Shown here one piece after another: positions 6,803 through 14,494 of a stretch of DNA of 23,597 bases (within the stretch, counting starts at the first letter, position 1; every line of letters begins with the position of its first letter). The notes beneath the pieces were generated by a model, which saw only the letters and a list, made by a program, of their open reading frames with translations, made no database searches and was not told the DNA's origin. The stretch comes from CAZLLE01 sp964560425 (lineage in GTDB: Bacteria > Campylobacterota > Campylobacteria > Campylobacterales > QNZT01): the NCBI GenBank assembly GCA_964560425.1, contig CAZLLE010000073.1:1-23597 (forward strand), written 5' to 3'. Both the position numbers and the translations under genes were made by a program.

Positions 6803-7000
6803 CTACTTTTTTGTAGGTGAAAGTTCTATTGATTTTAGTGCAAACATTGCAGTCAAATCCTCACTATCCAAATGTAATTTTTTACAAAAGGCACCAAGTT
6901 TTAGTATATGATACTCATTTGGTTTCTCCTCTTTTATATTTAATAAAGCAGAAAGTGGTTTATTCATCATTGTGGCGATCTCTTCATCTGATATATCCAT
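6803..7000 (-). CDS. Small protein of unknown function, co-transcribed with lsrK
   Basis: A 65-residue soluble, helix-rich protein beginning MDISDEEIATMMNKPLSALL, with no Cys-pair or membrane segment. Its one Cys (KLGAFCKKLHL) is mid-protein. The ATG at 7000-6998 is preceded by GGAAGGAAG five bases upstream, one of the best ribosome-binding sites in the window, and the gene ends 5 bp before lsrK. It is therefore probably a real gene and may drive lsrK translation. I do not recognise the family. The ISDEEIATMMNKPLSALL stretch loosely recalls a helix-turn-helix, but the match is weak. Confidence 0.65.
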   Translation of the reverse strand: MDISDEEIATMMNKPLSALLNIKEEKPNEYHILKLGAFCKKLHLDSEDLTAMFALKSIELSPTKK

Positions 7001-7389
7001 AAGTTCTTCCTTCCCGTGATTTCCTAAAGATGGTACATGTTAACATAAAAGATACAAATATTTAATATACTTTATTATGTTTTTATCTTTTAATTTTGTA
7101 TTATTTTTGTTCTTAATTGTATTAATTAAAATGATATTGGGTATATAGTTACAAAAGGAAACATTTAAGATCTCTAACTTATTTTTAGTGAAATATTTTA
7201 AATTTTCAAAAAAATAAATATTTTTCATTTTTTTTACTAATTTTTTATATAATTGTCTTTATATCTTCACCTAGTAAAATATTTGTAGTTATTGCTTATG
7301 AATTAATTTATTTGATCTTGACAAGAATATTGTTTTTATATAAACTAGGTCGATATTCTCTTATAATAAAACATTAAAAGGAAAAATTA
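7001..7389. other. AT-rich intergenic region between divergent genes
   Basis: About 390 bp with long A/T runs. It must hold the minus-strand promoter of the small gene and lsrK, and the plus-strand promoter of the SGNH lipoprotein. A 9-bp inverted repeat (TAAAAGATA at 7046-7054, TATCTTTTA at 7084-7092) is visible but could be chance at this composition. No RNA gene or riboswitch was recognised. Confidence 0.6.
7318..7367 (+). promoter_or_regulatory. Candidate promoter(s) of the SGNH lipoprotein gene
   Basis: TTGACA (7318-7323) is followed 15 bp later by TATAAA (7339-7344). A second perfect -10, TATAAT, lies at 7362-7367. The second would give a leader of only about 15 bases before the AAAAGGA ribosome-binding site (about 7376-7382). 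I cannot tell which is used. Confidence 0.45.
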
Positions 7390-8412
7390 ATGAAAAAAAT
7401 TTTATTTCTTGTTGCTCTTTTGCCATTTCTAATATTGGGTTGTGGAAGTAGTGGCGGAAGTACCAATGTTGGTGAACAACAGCATAAGCCAGCAGCCATA
7501 GTACAAGCACCGGGTCAAGTATATGCCCAAAGTGAAGTTCGATTGGCTGATGGTGGTAGTTTTGATAGTGATGGAGATTTGTCATCTTATCAATGGTATG
7601 ATCAAAATGGCAATCAACTATCTACAGATTCTAATGGTAATGCTGTATGGACTGCTCCTGAGCAAGAGGGAGAATATACATTACAGTTGGAAGTTTCTGA
7701 CTCATTAGGTAATGATAGTATAGCTGAAGCTCCAATCAATGTAGTTGACTCAAATCATCTTAAAAATTTAATTAAAAGTGGTGAAGCTACTTATATATGT
7801 GTGGGTGATAGTACAAGAGCAATTGATGTCTCTGGTTATGATGGTGGACATGTGTTTGAAACTGTTAAAGGAGCTTTGAGTGTTTATGGTGTGAAGAGTC
7901 TTTTATTTGCAAAGCATGGATATACTGCTAGAAATTTTAATAATGAAAAAGTTGGAGTAGTGTGGTTTGATTGGAATGAGATTAAAAATTCGATACCAAA
8001 TGATGGTGCAACGACTATTGTAGATATTACTTTGGGTATTAATGATATTAGATATTATAATGATCATAATATCTCCAATGATCTTTCTAAGGCAATTTTA
8101 AAGATTAGAAATGAGAAGCCAAAGACAAATTTTTTATTAACAATGCCTAATAAAATTGTAAGTCAAAAAGCTCATTTTGAAGAGAAATCAAAATTAATTA
8201 GTAAAGCATATTTTAAAGTTTCTCAAGATTTAGGATTACCAATAATTGATGTAATGGGTGAGCTTTTTAGTGGCTATTATGATGATTCTATGTATAGAAG
8301 TGCAGATGGAGTAGATTATGCCAATGAAACAGGTTCTGATACTCGTATACATCTCTCTAGAAAGGGACAATCTGCTGTAGCTGAATTAATCTTGGATAGA
8401 TTACTACCTTAA
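7390..8412 (+). CDS. PKD-domain lipoprotein with SGNH/GDSL hydrolase domain
   Basis: A 340-residue exported lipoprotein: signal 1-18 with lipobox LILGC (Cys18), a Gly/Ser linker, a PKD-like beta-sandwich (about 35-118: GGSFDSDGD, YQWYD, GEYTLQLEVSDSLGN), then an SGNH hydrolase domain (about 130-338). Block I is VGDS (Ser141), block III is GIND (216-219), and the C-terminal block is DTRIHLSRKGQ with His321. The nearest Asp (317) is one residue further from His than in the usual DxxH, so the triad geometry may differ. Likely substrates are esters or acetylated glycans at the cell surface; the exact one cannot be inferred. The ATG has AAAAGGA about 7 bases upstream. It is transcribed alone or just ahead of the DppB-type gene, which has its own -10. 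Confidence 0.8.
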   Translation: MKKILFLVALLPFLILGCGSSGGSTNVGEQQHKPAAIVQAPGQVYAQSEVRLADGGSFDSDGDLSSYQWYDQNGNQLSTDSNGNAVWTAPEQEGEYTLQLEVSDSLGNDSIAEAPINVVDSNHLKNLIKSGEATYICVGDSTRAIDVSGYDGGHVFETVKGALSVYGVKSLLFAKHGYTARNFNNEKVGVVWFDWNEIKNSIPNDGATTIVDITLGINDIRYYNDHNISNDLSKAILKIRNEKPKTNFLLTMPNKIVSQKAHFEEKSKLISKAYFKVSQDLGLPIIDVMGELFSGYYDDSMYRSADGVDYANETGSDTRIHLSRKGQSAVAELILDRLLP

Positions 8413-8438
8413 TTTTTTATACTTTAAAGGCTCTGTTG

Positions 8439-8444
8439 TATAAT
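8439..8444 (+). promoter_or_regulatory. Perfect -10 element (TATAAT) of the DppB-type permease gene
   Basis: TGTATAATGG lies 22 bp before the TTG at 8466, with a T-run at about 8413-8418 upstream. Transcription from here would begin near 8451, so the in-frame TTG at 8436 cannot be the start codon. Confidence 0.6.
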
Positions 8445-8465
8445 GGAGTTTTTAAAGGATACTAT

Positions 8466-9431
8466 TTGAAAACACTCTTAAATAAAGTTTTATATGTTTT
8501 ATTAATGTTATTGATTATCTCCTTAATATCATTTTTGGCAATTCATGCTGCCCCAAACTCCTTTTTTGCAGCTGGAGAATTAAATCCAAATATTACACAA
8601 GAGTCAATAGATCATCTAAAAGAGGTTTATGGATTAGATAAACCTCTCTATATTCAATATTTTTCATGGGTTTGGGCTTTGCTTCATTTTGATTTTGGAA
8701 TCTCATTTGCTAGTGGAAAAAGTGTTGGAGATGAGATACTCTCTCGTCTACCTATTACACTAATTATCAATATAATAAGCATGATCTTTGTTTTTATAAT
8801 TTCACTATATCTTGGTATTAAATTGGCACTAAAACAAGATTCTGTTTTAGATAAAGGTTTAAAACAGTTTGCACTTTTTAGTTATGCTTTACCATCTTTT
8901 TACCTTGCTCTTCTTTTAATTATAGTTTTTTCTCTCTCTTTGGGGTGGTTTCCTATCTCTGGATTAGAATCTATTGAGCCTAAGGAGGGTATATATAAAT
9001 TTTTTGATCTCTCTTGGCATCTATTTTTACCTATTTTTGTTATTGTTTTTGGTGGTGTTGGAAGTTTAATGATGTATGTTAGAAGTTTAAGTATTGATAT
9101 TTTAAAGAGTGATTATCTATTTTTTGCTAAATCAAGAGGAGTAGATGAGAGTACGATAATTAAAAAATATATTTTGCCAAATTTATCTCCTCCTATTATC
9201 ACAATGCTAGGTTTATCAATACCGGGATTAATAGGAGGAAGTGTTATTTTGGAATCTATCTTTTCTATTGATGGAATGGGTTTACTATTTTATCAGAGTG
9301 CATTAAGTCGTGATTATCCTGTAATTATGGGTATTTTGATTATCTCTGCGTTTTTAACACTTTTGGGAAATATTGTCGCAGATTTAATTTTATTAAAATT
9401 AAATCCACACTTCAGACAAGCACAAGGATAG
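8466..9431 (+). CDS. DppB/OppB-type ABC transporter permease
   Basis: A 321-residue inner-membrane permease of the peptide/nickel (DppB) class. TM1 is at about 8-26. The extracytoplasmic stretch contains LKEVYGLDKPLYIQY, typical of DppB. Further TM segments lie at about 97-119, 135-158, 186-206, 243-263 and 288-311. The EAA loop that contacts the ATPase is at 216-240 (DYLFFAKSRGVDESTIIKKY, with Ala221 and Gly225). The TTG start is chosen because AAAGGA lies six bases before it and a -10 lies upstream. A longer frame from 8436 would overlap that -10. No DppC permease, binding protein or ATPase is adjacent, and the next gene is convergent nusA. It must use subunits encoded elsewhere or have a specialised role. 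Confidence 0.85.
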   Translation: MKTLLNKVLYVLLMLLIISLISFLAIHAAPNSFFAAGELNPNITQESIDHLKEVYGLDKPLYIQYFSWVWALLHFDFGISFASGKSVGDEILSRLPITLIINIISMIFVFIISLYLGIKLALKQDSVLDKGLKQFALFSYALPSFYLALLLIIVFSLSLGWFPISGLESIEPKEGIYKFFDLSWHLFLPIFVIVFGGVGSLMMYVRSLSIDILKSDYLFFAKSRGVDESTIIKKYILPNLSPPIITMLGLSIPGLIGGSVILESIFSIDGMGLLFYQSALSRDYPVIMGILIISAFLTLLGNIVADLILLKLNPHFRQAQG

Positions 9432-9433
9432 AA

Positions 9434-10576
9434 TTAATCTCCAAATAGTGCCTTAAGAGCATCTCCACTATTCTCTTTTGGTTGATTTTGATTTGATGAA
9501 TCACTCATTGTTGTTTGTGTACCTTTTTGTTCAACTAATTCAATCTCAAATCCAGTAAGCATAGATGCTAGACGAATATTTATACCGCTTTTACCAATTG
9601 CTTTAGACTTTTGGTCAGAAGGTAAAGTAACAATAGCTTTTCCATTCTCTATTCTAACAGCAGAGATAATTGCAGGAGAGAGTGCTCGAGATACAAATTT
9701 TTCTGGAATTGCTGTATACTCAATACAATCTATATTTTCATTATGTAATTCTCTACTTACAGCATTTATTCTAATACCTCTTGTTCCAACAGTTGCCCCA
9801 ATAGCATCAATATTTGGACTTACAGCTGAGAGTGCAATTTTGGCTCTCTCTCCTGGAATTCTAGCAGAGTTGTGTATAATTACCAATTCATCTTTGATCT
9901 CTGGTACTTCAAGAGCTAGCATCTCTTCAAGAAATTTTGGGCTTGTACGCGAAAGTTCAACTTGCATACCTGTCTTCTTATCAATATAAACTCGTCTAAT
10001 GATACTCTTCATGGTATCACCTAGCTTAAATTTTTCACCCTTAATTCTACTTTTCATAGGAAGGATCGCACGAACCTCTTTAAATTCTCCATAAGTATTT
10101 TCATCAGCATCTATTTGAGTTACTCTAATATTAATAATATCACCTATTCTATCTTTGTAGTTATCAAATATATTTCTCTCTACAACTCTCTGTATATGGT
10201 ATTCAAGCTCTTTATATAATACTGCAGCAGCAGTTCTTCCCATGTCATTTAGGGAAATTTTATAAGTAAGTTCATCACCTACTTCTAATTCACTATTAAG
10301 CTCTTTGGCATCTTGAAGTTCAATATATTTTTCGGTTGGTTTTCCATTGTATGCTACTTCATCCATTTTGGGATCATCATCGGCAACAACTTGTTGTTTT
10401 TGAAAAAGAGCTAACTCTTTTGTCTCTTCATCTAATTCTACGGCATATTCATACTCTTCGCCAAAGATCTGCTTGGCTGTTCTTGTCAGTGCATTTGATA
10501 CAGCCTCTTTTGCATCATCGAGCTCTAACCCCTTTTCAAGAGCGATAGACTCTATAATATTCGCTATTTTTTCCAT
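9434..10576 (-). CDS. nusA: Transcription termination/antitermination factor NusA
   Basis: A 380-residue NusA, which binds RNA polymerase and nascent RNA to modulate pausing, termination and antitermination. Domain order: N-terminal RNAP-binding domain (about 1-130), S1 domain (about 143-210), KH1 (about 229-290, with GATVGTRGIRI), KH2 (about 300-350, with AIGKSGINIRLAS), then a low-complexity tail (352-368) ending in GDALKALFGD. The acidic C-terminal repeats of E. coli NusA (495 aa) are absent. The ATG has AAGGAG six bases upstream. The gene stands alone rather than in a rimP-nusA-infB operon and is divergent from the HP0268-like/miaB operon. Its stop is only 2 bp from the stop of the convergent DppB-type gene. 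Confidence 0.95.
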   Translation of the reverse strand: MEKIANIIESIALEKGLELDDAKEAVSNALTRTAKQIFGEEYEYAVELDEETKELALFQKQQVVADDDPKMDEVAYNGKPTEKYIELQDAKELNSELEVGDELTYKISLNDMGRTAAAVLYKELEYHIQRVVERNIFDNYKDRIGDIINIRVTQIDADENTYGEFKEVRAILPMKSRIKGEKFKLGDTMKSIIRRVYIDKKTGMQVELSRTSPKFLEEMLALEVPEIKDELVIIHNSARIPGERAKIALSAVSPNIDAIGATVGTRGIRINAVSRELHNENIDCIEYTAIPEKFVSRALSPAIISAVRIENGKAIVTLPSDQKSKAIGKSGINIRLASMLTGFEIELVEQKGTQTTMSDSSNQNQPKENSGDALKALFGD

Positions 10577-10704
10577 TTATAACTCCTTATGTTTAACAAT
10601 ATCTGATTTTTAACAATAAAATTATTTTGATTTTTATAAAATTATGCAGTTTAGAAATTATATCAGAAAAATCCATATAAGTTACATATTTAATGAAAAA
10701 TTGA

Positions 10705-10710
10705 TATACT
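10705..10710 (+). promoter_or_regulatory. Likely -10 element of the miaB operon
   Basis: TATACT preceded by TTGA lies 32 bp before the ATG at 10742, in the 165-bp divergent region with nusA. TAAGG (10728-10732) serves as ribosome-binding site. Confidence 0.4.
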
Positions 10711-10741
10711 CCATTTCAAAATATCTATAAGGTTTCTAAAC

Positions 10742-10987
10742 ATGAAGTTGAAGTTAGCAAAAAATAAAGATACTCAAGAGATTAAAGAGGTGAGTATTGA
10801 TGAGATTGAAGAGCAAGTTAAACAAGATAGAATGGGTGCAATTCTCTATTTTGATCAAGAAAACTCTCATAAAGATTTAGTTGAGATGGTTGAGGTTTTT
10901 GAAGATAAAGGTTATAGCGTTTATCTTAAAGAGATTCGTTTTGGACTTGATGAAAATAATTATATGTATGAAGTACATATTCTATAG
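10742..10987 (+). CDS. HP0268-like small protein (putative nuclease)
   Basis: An 81-residue protein resembling Helicobacter HP0268 by its start MKLKLAKN, the central AILYFDQENSHKDLVEMVE, the GYSVYLKEIRFGLDE segment and the end YEVHIL, as well as by its position immediately before miaB, which is also the order in H. pylori. HP0268 has been reported as a small metal-dependent nicking nuclease/RNase. Whether this copy keeps that activity cannot be told from sequence. The fold is expected to be compact alpha/beta. It is first in an operon with miaB, the DUF374 gene and a small membrane protein; miaB starts 8 bp after its stop. Confidence 0.75.
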   Translation: MKLKLAKNKDTQEIKEVSIDEIEEQVKQDRMGAILYFDQENSHKDLVEMVEVFEDKGYSVYLKEIRFGLDENNYMYEVHIL

Positions 10988-10995
10988 GTCTGATT

Positions 10996-12279
10996 TTGAG
11001 TAAAAAACTTTTTATTGAGACACTTGGATGTGCCATGAATGTACGGGATTCAGAGCATATGATTGCACAACTGAATCAAAAAGATAGTTATGAACTTATT
11101 GAAGATTTTAGGGATGCTGATCTTATATTGATAAATACATGTAGTGTTCGTGAAAAACCTGTACAAAAACTTTTTTCAGAGATTGGTCAATTTAACAAAA
11201 AAAGAAAAGAGGGTTCAAAACTAGGTGTTTGCGGATGTACGGCAAGTCATCTAGGTAGAGATATTATTAAAAGAGCTCCTTATGTGGATTTTGTTTTAGG
11301 TGCTAGAAATGTATCTAAGATTACAGAGGTATTAGATAAAAAAGGTGCTGTTGAAGTAGATATTAATTATGATGAGAGTGCATTTGTTTTTAGTGATTTT
11401 AGAACTTCTCTATATAAGGCTATGGTAAATATCTCCATAGGTTGTGATAAAAAATGTACTTTTTGTATAGTTCCAAATACTAGAGGTGATGAGATATCTA
11501 TTCCCTCTAATCTTATAGTTCAAGAGGCTAGAAAAGCGGCTCAAAATGGAGCTAAAGAGATCTTTTTACTTGGACAAAATGTAAATAACTATAATCATAA
11601 TGGTGTAGGTTTTGCTGATCTTTTGACTTTAGTAAGTGAAATTGATGAGGTTGAACGCATTCGCTTTACATCTCCACATCCTCTTCACATGGATGATCAC
11701 TTTTTGGAAGTTTTTGCATCAAATCCAAAAGTGTGTAAATCAATGCATATGCCTCTTCAAAGTGGTTCTTCTAAAGTTTTGAAAGAGATGAAAAGGGGAT
11801 ATACAAAAGAGTGGTTTTTAAATCGTGTTGAAAAACTAAGGTCAATGGTGCCTGATGTTCATATTAGCACAGATGTAATTGTTGGTTTTCCGGGTGAGAG
11901 TGATGAAGATTTTGAACAAACTATGGAAGTTGTAAATAGTGTAAAATTTAATCAGATGTTTAGTTTTAAATACTCTCCTCGTCCACATACTAAAGCTGCT
12001 GAGTTTACAAATCAAGTAGACCCTCAAATAGCTTCTGCAAGATTAAAGACTTTACAAGATAGACAGACAGAGATTATTGATGAGATTAGTGATAAGCAAC
12101 TAAATAGAGTTTATAAAGTCTATTTTGAAGAGCTTAGAAGTGGTGGTAGTGTTGCAGGACGAACAGATAATAACTTTATGGTTCAAGTACAAGGTAGTGA
12201 ATCTCTTCTTGGTAAAACCCTAAAAGTTAAAATTACAAATCCAAAAAGAATGGTTCTTTATGGAGAAGTTATTGAATAA
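10996..12279 (+). CDS. miaB: tRNA-2-methylthio-N6-isopentenyladenosine synthase MiaB
   Basis: A 427-residue radical-SAM methylthiotransferase that adds the 2-methylthio group to i6A37 of tRNAs. The N-terminal UPF0004 domain carries the first iron-sulfur cluster cysteines (Cys12, Cys49, Cys81; motifs TLGCAMN, INTCSVREK, CGCTAS). The radical-SAM core has GCDKKCTFCIVP (Cys150, 154, 157). TSPHPLHM and STDVIVGFPGE are typical of MiaB rather than RimO. A TRAM domain (about 365-427) ends the protein. The start is TTG at 10996, with AGG of the preceding stop region as a weak ribosome-binding site, so translation may be coupled to the HP0268-like gene. Confidence 0.95.
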   Translation: MSKKLFIETLGCAMNVRDSEHMIAQLNQKDSYELIEDFRDADLILINTCSVREKPVQKLFSEIGQFNKKRKEGSKLGVCGCTASHLGRDIIKRAPYVDFVLGARNVSKITEVLDKKGAVEVDINYDESAFVFSDFRTSLYKAMVNISIGCDKKCTFCIVPNTRGDEISIPSNLIVQEARKAAQNGAKEIFLLGQNVNNYNHNGVGFADLLTLVSEIDEVERIRFTSPHPLHMDDHFLEVFASNPKVCKSMHMPLQSGSSKVLKEMKRGYTKEWFLNRVEKLRSMVPDVHISTDVIVGFPGESDEDFEQTMEVVNSVKFNQMFSFKYSPRPHTKAAEFTNQVDPQIASARLKTLQDRQTEIIDEISDKQLNRVYKVYFEELRSGGSVAGRTDNNFMVQVQGSESLLGKTLKVKITNPKRMVLYGEVIE

Positions 12280-12892
12280 AGAGAATAAGAGGAAAATTTT
12301 AATTTTTATTCTTCCTCCTATTTTATCATTTGTAATGTGGTTACTGTTTTTGAGTTTGAAAAAAAGGTTTCATATTCCAAAAGATGTTCCAAATGAACCC
12401 ATTATATTTGCTTTTTGGCATGGTAAGCTTCTGCTTGAACCTCTTACATATAAAAAACTAAGAAAAAATGTTAAAATTAAATTAATGATTAGTGACCATT
12501 TTGATGGTGAGCTACTTGCAAAAACTATGTCTTTCTTTGGTTTTGGAACAATTCGTGGGAGTTCTTCTAAAGGTGGAATAAAGGCGTTGAGAGAAAGTTT
12601 TAAAAGAATAGGTGAAGGTTATGATATTGGGATTACTCCTGATGGACCAAGAGGACCTGGAGAGAGTGTTGCTGATGGAATTGTTGCTATGTCTCAGAAA
12701 AAGAGGTTAAAAATAGTGGCTTTGAATTATAGAGCTTCATCTTTTTGGCAGTTGAAGAGTTGGGATCAGTTTATAATACCAAAACCATTTTCACAAGTAG
12801 ACCTTTATGCAAGTGAACCTTTTAGTGTTGATAATGTGCCGATGCAAGAGGCAAAAGATATAATTAGGAAAAAAATAAATGAAAGCGTATAA
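12260..12892 (+). CDS. DUF374 lysophospholipid acyltransferase-like protein
   Basis: A 210-residue DUF374-family protein (LPLAT superfamily). It has an N-terminal membrane segment (about 12-33), FAFWHGKLLLEP (His54), SDHFDGELL (79-86), the RGSSSKGG motif (99-106) and TPDGPRGPGE (126-135), all hallmarks of the family. It is probably an inner-membrane acyltransferase in lipid or lipid A metabolism; the substrate is unproven. The ATG at 12260 overlaps the end of miaB by 20 bases. An in-frame TTG at 12272 has GGAG six bases upstream and would shorten the overlap to 8 bases, so the true start is ambiguous. Confidence 0.85.
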   Translation: MEKLLNKENKRKILIFILPPILSFVMWLLFLSLKKRFHIPKDVPNEPIIFAFWHGKLLLEPLTYKKLRKNVKIKLMISDHFDGELLAKTMSFFGFGTIRGSSSKGGIKALRESFKRIGEGYDIGITPDGPRGPGESVADGIVAMSQKKRLKIVALNYRASSFWQLKSWDQFIIPKPFSQVDLYASEPFSVDNVPMQEAKDIIRKKINESV

Positions 12893-13331
12893 AATTGTTT
12901 TTAATATTGTTTTAGTTCTTGTTGCTTTATTGGTTATATTCTTTTTTAGTTTTACAGAATCTTACAAACTTTCATTAGAAGCCAAAGTCAAATATGGAGT
13001 TGGAGATTATAAAGAGGCTAGAAGATTAGCAAAAGAGGCTTTTGATTTAGATCCTTATAATAAAATGGCTGTCTCTATTTTGGCTCAAAGTAAAATATCC
13101 ACAGTATTGAAAGATTATCTTGATGATTCAAAGAAATATTTAAAAGAGATTGATCGTTTAACAAAAAAGAGTGATTTTTCAGATGCTAGTAAAATAAAAA
13201 TTAAGATGATGTGTGAAGTTATGATTGGACGCTATAAAAAATTGAACCCAACAATCATGACAGATAAAGACCTTTATGAAGAGTGTACAACTTATTATAA
13301 TAAATATCAAAAAATATATAAAGAACTTTAA
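12879..13331 (+). CDS. Small single-pass membrane protein with TPR-like segment
   Basis: A 150-residue protein with one N-terminal TM segment (about 7-24) and a helical domain outside. Residues about 30-65 (LEAKVKYGVGDYKEARRLAK then AFDLDPYNKMA) read like one tetratricopeptide repeat. It overlaps the DUF374 gene by 14 bases and is last in the miaB operon. AGGA lies about 10 bases before the ATG. A gene in this position after miaB and the acyltransferase fits the conserved Campylobacterota block. The function is not known. A scaffold role is only suggested by the TPR-like pattern. Confidence 0.7.
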   Translation: MKAYKIVFNIVLVLVALLVIFFFSFTESYKLSLEAKVKYGVGDYKEARRLAKEAFDLDPYNKMAVSILAQSKISTVLKDYLDDSKKYLKEIDRLTKKSDFSDASKIKIKMMCEVMIGRYKKLNPTIMTDKDLYEECTTYYNKYQKIYKEL

Positions 13332-13525
13332 TTAGTTATACCGATTTCTATTGATTGGTGTTAAAAAAGAGTTAACTCTATGCTTAAATTTATTTAATAT
13401 AAATGTTATAGTTTGTAGCTTATTGAGTATTAAAGAAAAAGGTGATAAAATTATTACCATATTTAATATAGTTAGGCTAGCCTTTATGGGGTTTTCTAAA
13501 AATAATCTATTCAGGGAGTGCCATT

Positions 13526-14494
13526 ATGAGCTTATTTGGTTCTGTTAAAAAAAGAATGACAAATCAATTTCTTGCTTTGATTGTTGAAGAGAAAAGATGC
13601 AAGGTGAAGCAACGAGTTGTAAGGGGAGATGATACGCTCTTTGTAGAGGAGAGTACCTTTGAAATAGAGTCCAAAGATAAGCTAAGTATTGAAGTTATTG
13701 ACTATATTAATAGATTACAAGAGGAGTATCAACATACATATATAACACTTTTTTTAAATACATTGGGTCAAGGTGCTATTCCCACCTGTGATATAGAAGC
13801 ACTAAAAAAATTTAGTGTAGATAAGGATAAAGTTAAGGCAGTTTGTGTTGAGGGTCGCTATCTAATTTATGGTACACTTATTGATATAAAATGGGCAGAT
13901 AAAACTTTTGCTGATATTGGTCTAGATTTTGTTTTCTCTCCATTTTTGGTTTTAGATTATTTTATTAAAAAAGATATTGATGATGAAGATATTGAAATTG
14001 ATAATATAATGTTATATGTACTTAGTACAGGTAATGCATTAACTGTCATGATTATGAAAGATAGAGATCTTCTTTTTGGGTCATTTTTTAATATAGCTAA
14101 AGATGAAAATCTATTATATACTGACTATGGTGAAAGTAGTGATGATATTTTTGCTGAGTTAGATTTTGTTGAAGATGATGAGCTTTTGATAGAGAATTTA
14201 ACTGATTTGGATGATGTACCTGGTTTTGAAAATGGTGAGCCTGAGGGAAAATTGGAGTTGGCAGAACAAGATGAGAGATTTGTCAAATATTTGAGTGCAG
14301 CTCTAAAAGAGTTTTACTCTAATGATCTTTATGAGAGTGAATTTATCCAGAGTGTACGAATTTTTGATGATGTTCATATTAATCCTAATATTGTGAAATA
14401 TCTCCAAAATGAGTTACTTTTGGATGTTTCATCTGAGAATGTAAGTGTTAGAAATGCTCTAATTGATCTTTCTCGTAAGGAGGTCTTTAGATAG
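13526..14494 (+). CDS. PilM/GspL-like cytoplasmic protein of a pilus or type II secretion platform
   Basis: A 322-residue soluble protein without signal or TM segment. Residues 9-75 resemble the beta-rich opening of PilM/GspL-type actin-like proteins. No clear ATP-binding phosphate loops remain, so it may be a degenerate member. An acidic, probably disordered stretch lies at about 203-248. The assignment rests mainly on position: it directly precedes a PilN-like and a PilO-like gene, the invariant PilM-PilN-PilO order. In Campylobacter the Cts system used for natural transformation has comparable unassigned components. AGGGAG lies 7 bases before the ATG. The family call is moderate. It could also be an unrelated partner of the following two membrane proteins. 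Confidence 0.55.
   Translation: MSLFGSVKKRMTNQFLALIVEEKRCKVKQRVVRGDDTLFVEESTFEIESKDKLSIEVIDYINRLQEEYQHTYITLFLNTLGQGAIPTCDIEALKKFSVDKDKVKAVCVEGRYLIYGTLIDIKWADKTFADIGLDFVFSPFLVLDYFIKKDIDDEDIEIDNIMLYVLSTGNALTVMIMKDRDLLFGSFFNIAKDENLLYTDYGESSDDIFAELDFVEDDELLIENLTDLDDVPGFENGEPEGKLELAEQDERFVKYLSAALKEFYSNDLYESEFIQSVRIFDDVHINPNIVKYLQNELLLDVSSENVSVRNALIDLSRKEVFR

Noticed and set aside
7046..7092. 9-bp inverted repeat in the lsrK upstream region as an operator
   Set aside because: The arms are almost pure A/T and 29 bases apart, so chance is likely at this composition.
7040..7228. 62-codon minus-strand frame in the AT-rich gap
   Set aside because: Its composition is dominated by Lys, Asn and Ile as expected from random A/T-rich DNA, it has no ribosome-binding site, and it lies in the promoter region of lsrK.
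8436..8465. Longer N-terminus for the DppB-type permease from TTG 8436
   Set aside because: The codons overlap a perfect TATAAT, lack a ribosome-binding site, and precede the normal short N-terminus of the family. TTG 8466 has AAAGGA at the right distance.
13351..13548. 65-codon frame upstream of the PilM-like gene
   Set aside because: It starts at a TTG without a ribosome-binding site, overlaps the PilM-like start in another frame, and resembles no protein. The region more likely holds the promoter.
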